Positions 13,665-14,980 of a stretch of DNA of 14,980 bases are shown here, in pieces (position 1 is the stretch's first letter; each line of letters opens with the position of its first letter). Under the pieces are notes generated by a model. The model saw only the letters and a list, made by a program, of their open reading frames with translations. It did no database searches and had not been told where the DNA came from. Position numbers and translations under genes: made by a program. Source of the DNA: Dehalococcoidia bacterium (GTDB taxonomy: Bacteria > Chloroflexota > Dehalococcoidia > E44-bin15); contig JAGMCC010000012.1 in the NCBI GenBank assembly GCA_023129355.1, positions 1 through 14,980 of the forward strand, written 5' to 3'.

Positions 13665-14432
13665 GTGCTCCCTCCCTTTTTCGAGGTTGAGAACCTTACC
13701 AAGCGCTTCGGCGGTCTGACTGCAGTTAATGGGGTCAGCTTCCAGGTCAGCAGGGACGAGATCGTTGGCTTGATCGGTCCCAATGGGGCGGGAAAGACAA
13801 CGGTGCTGCGCCTGATAACAAGCATATTGAAGCCCGATTCGGGCAGGGTAAGATTTAAGGGCAAGGATATCACCAGAGCCAAACCTTGGGCCATCGTCAA
13901 CCAGGGAATTGCAGGAACATTCCAGGCTGCCAGGCCATTTCGCCGTTTGCCCATCATTGCCAATGTTATGGTAGCGTGCCTCAGTCCCAGGGCAATGAAG
14001 AGGGGGGAATGGGTTAAGACAGTCGAGGCCAAAGCGCTGGATGCGTTGGAGTTCGTCGGCATTTCTGACCTCGCCCTCGAGCCGGCTTCCTGCCTGTCTC
14101 ACGGGGACCTGAGGCGTCTGGAGATGGCCCGGGCCATCGCTACCGACCCTGAGTTACTTCTACTGGACGAGCCATTTAGCGGACTGAATCCTGCTGAGAC
14201 TGAGCTGATGGCGAAATCGATAGGGAGATTGCACAAGGGGGGCAGGTTTGGCCGATTACATAGTGAAGGGCCAACCATGATTATTATTGAACACAAGCTG
14301 GCAGAACTCATGAAAATAGTTGACCGGGTGATCGTGCTCGATTTCGGAGAGCTGATTGCCGATGGTACCCCTGAGGAGATAGTCAAGGATGAAAAGGTGA
14401 TCGAAGCTTACATAGGCAAGGGGGTTATCTAA
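13665..14432 (+). CDS. livG: Liv-type ABC transporter ATPase, LivG family
   Basis: This 255-residue ATPase matches LivG in length and motifs: Walker A GPNGAGKTT at 38-46, Q-loop GTFQAARPF, a signature reading LSHGDLRRLEMARA instead of LSGGQ, Walker B LLLLDEPFSGLNP, and the IIIEH switch histidine. It would power import of branched-chain amino acids or related compounds. The GTG at 13665 is chosen because GGAGGAGGAA lies just before it in the end of the ligase gene and the protein then starts like other LivG proteins. An extra loop between Walker B and the H-switch holds a duplicated GRLH unit (187-190 and 196-199). The permease and binding protein genes are not in the window. Confidence 0.9.
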   Translation: MLPPFFEVENLTKRFGGLTAVNGVSFQVSRDEIVGLIGPNGAGKTTVLRLITSILKPDSGRVRFKGKDITRAKPWAIVNQGIAGTFQAARPFRRLPIIANVMVACLSPRAMKRGEWVKTVEAKALDALEFVGISDLALEPASCLSHGDLRRLEMARAIATDPELLLLDEPFSGLNPAETELMAKSIGRLHKGGRFGRLHSEGPTMIIIEHKLAELMKIVDRVIVLDFGELIADGTPEEIVKDEKVIEAYIGKGVI

Positions 14433-14433
14433 G

Positions 14434-14980
14434 TTGCTTCTCGAGGTGGAAAATCTAAAGGTCTGTTATGATACCGCCATGATATTAAGCGACCTGAATT
14501 TGGGCGTTGATGAGGGGGAAGTGGTCAGTCTGGTGGGTCCAAATGGCGCTGGAAAGACAACGCTGCTTCGAGCCATAACCGGACTGGTGAGATGGGAAAA
14601 GGGTGCGATGAGGGGCGCGCGGGCTGGAGACATAACCATTGAAGGCACTGTGCGCTTTGCCGGGGAGAGGATCGATGGGCTGGCAGCACATGAGATTGTA
14701 AAAAGGGGCTTAGTTCATTGCCCGGAGAGAAGAAGGCCCTTTCGAGAGATGACAGTTACTGAAAATCTGAAGGCTGGCGGTTATCTATGTAAAGAGAGAG
14801 GAGAGGTGCAGAGAAGGTTAGAAATGGTTTATCAGTTATTCCCGGTGCTTAAAGAGAGGGGGAATCAGATATCTGGAACACTATCCGGCGGAGAGCAACA
14901 GATGCTCGCCAGTGGAAGGGCATTGATGTTCCAGCCCAAGCTCCTATGTATCGATGAACCTTCAACCGGGCTCAGTTCCA
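14434..14980 (+). CDS. livF: Liv-type ABC transporter ATPase, LivF family (partial, runs off the window)
   Basis: The visible 182 codons start at a TTG one base after the livG stop, with a GGGGG run upstream, and read MLLEVENL like other LivF proteins. Walker A GPNGAGKTT begins at residue 35, the family CPERRRPFREMTV segment follows, then LSGGEQQML and the Walker B region CIDEPSTGLSS at the window edge. It would pair with LivG. Compared with typical LivF, a glycine- and arginine-rich stretch of about 15 residues (near 55-69, GAMRGARAGD) is inserted after GLV. The 3' end lies outside the window. Confidence 0.88.
   Translation, partial: MLLEVENLKVCYDTAMILSDLNLGVDEGEVVSLVGPNGAGKTTLLRAITGLVRWEKGAMRGARAGDITIEGTVRFAGERIDGLAAHEIVKRGLVHCPERRRPFREMTVTENLKAGGYLCKERGEVQRRLEMVYQLFPVLKERGNQISGTLSGGEQQMLASGRALMFQPKLLCIDEPSTGLSS

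Overview
The window carries about ten protein genes, all on the + strand. It suggests an anaerobic bacterium, most likely Chloroflexota of the Dehalococcoidia type. That is an inference from three things: a LexA box of the GAAC-N4-GTTC form used by Gram-positives and Chloroflexi, a DUF6504-like gene beside a DnaE2-type polymerase, and a metabolism built on ferredoxin, heterodisulfide-reductase-like Fe-S proteins and 2-oxoacid:ferredoxin oxidoreductase. No marker gene fixes the phylum.

Region 1 (1-3507) is an SOS mutagenesis unit. A strong promoter has a near-perfect LexA operator between its -35 and -10 boxes. It drives a small DUF6504-like gene and a 1026-residue error-prone DNA polymerase III alpha subunit (dnaE2/imuC type).

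Region 2 (3508-4220) is a long intergenic stretch. It holds a possible 54-codon minus-strand ORF, one copy of a 220-bp diverged repeat with a tRNA-Gly-like 3' end, a terminator-like hairpin and a perfect 17-bp palindrome. Region 3 (4221-7835) is a tight three-gene operon for an oxidoreductase: an HdrB/D-like Fe-S protein, a GlcD-like FAD protein and an HdrD/GlpC-like Fe-S protein. All three depart from the textbook active-site or cluster motifs. Region 4 (7836-8346) carries the second copy of the repeat and a promoter, so the oxidoreductase operon lies between two direct repeats.

Region 5 (8347-11449) encodes a four-subunit 2-oxoacid:ferredoxin oxidoreductase in the order delta-alpha-beta-gamma, followed by a double-ACT-domain protein. 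Region 6 (11450-11956) is a second hairpin-rich intergenic stretch. It has a minus-strand ORF related to the one in region 2, a possible promoter and a structured leader. Region 7 (11957-14980) encodes an acyl-CoA synthetase and the two ATPases of a Liv-type (branched-chain amino acid) ABC importer; the second runs off the window.

Regions 3 to 7 fit together as uptake and oxidation of amino-acid-derived or related organic acids. The Liv system would import the substrate. A flavin/Fe-S dehydrogenase could make a 2-oxo acid, and the ferredoxin oxidoreductase would turn 2-oxo acids into acyl-CoA. The ligase would activate free acids, and the ACT protein may sense an amino acid. Substrates cannot be fixed from sequence alone.
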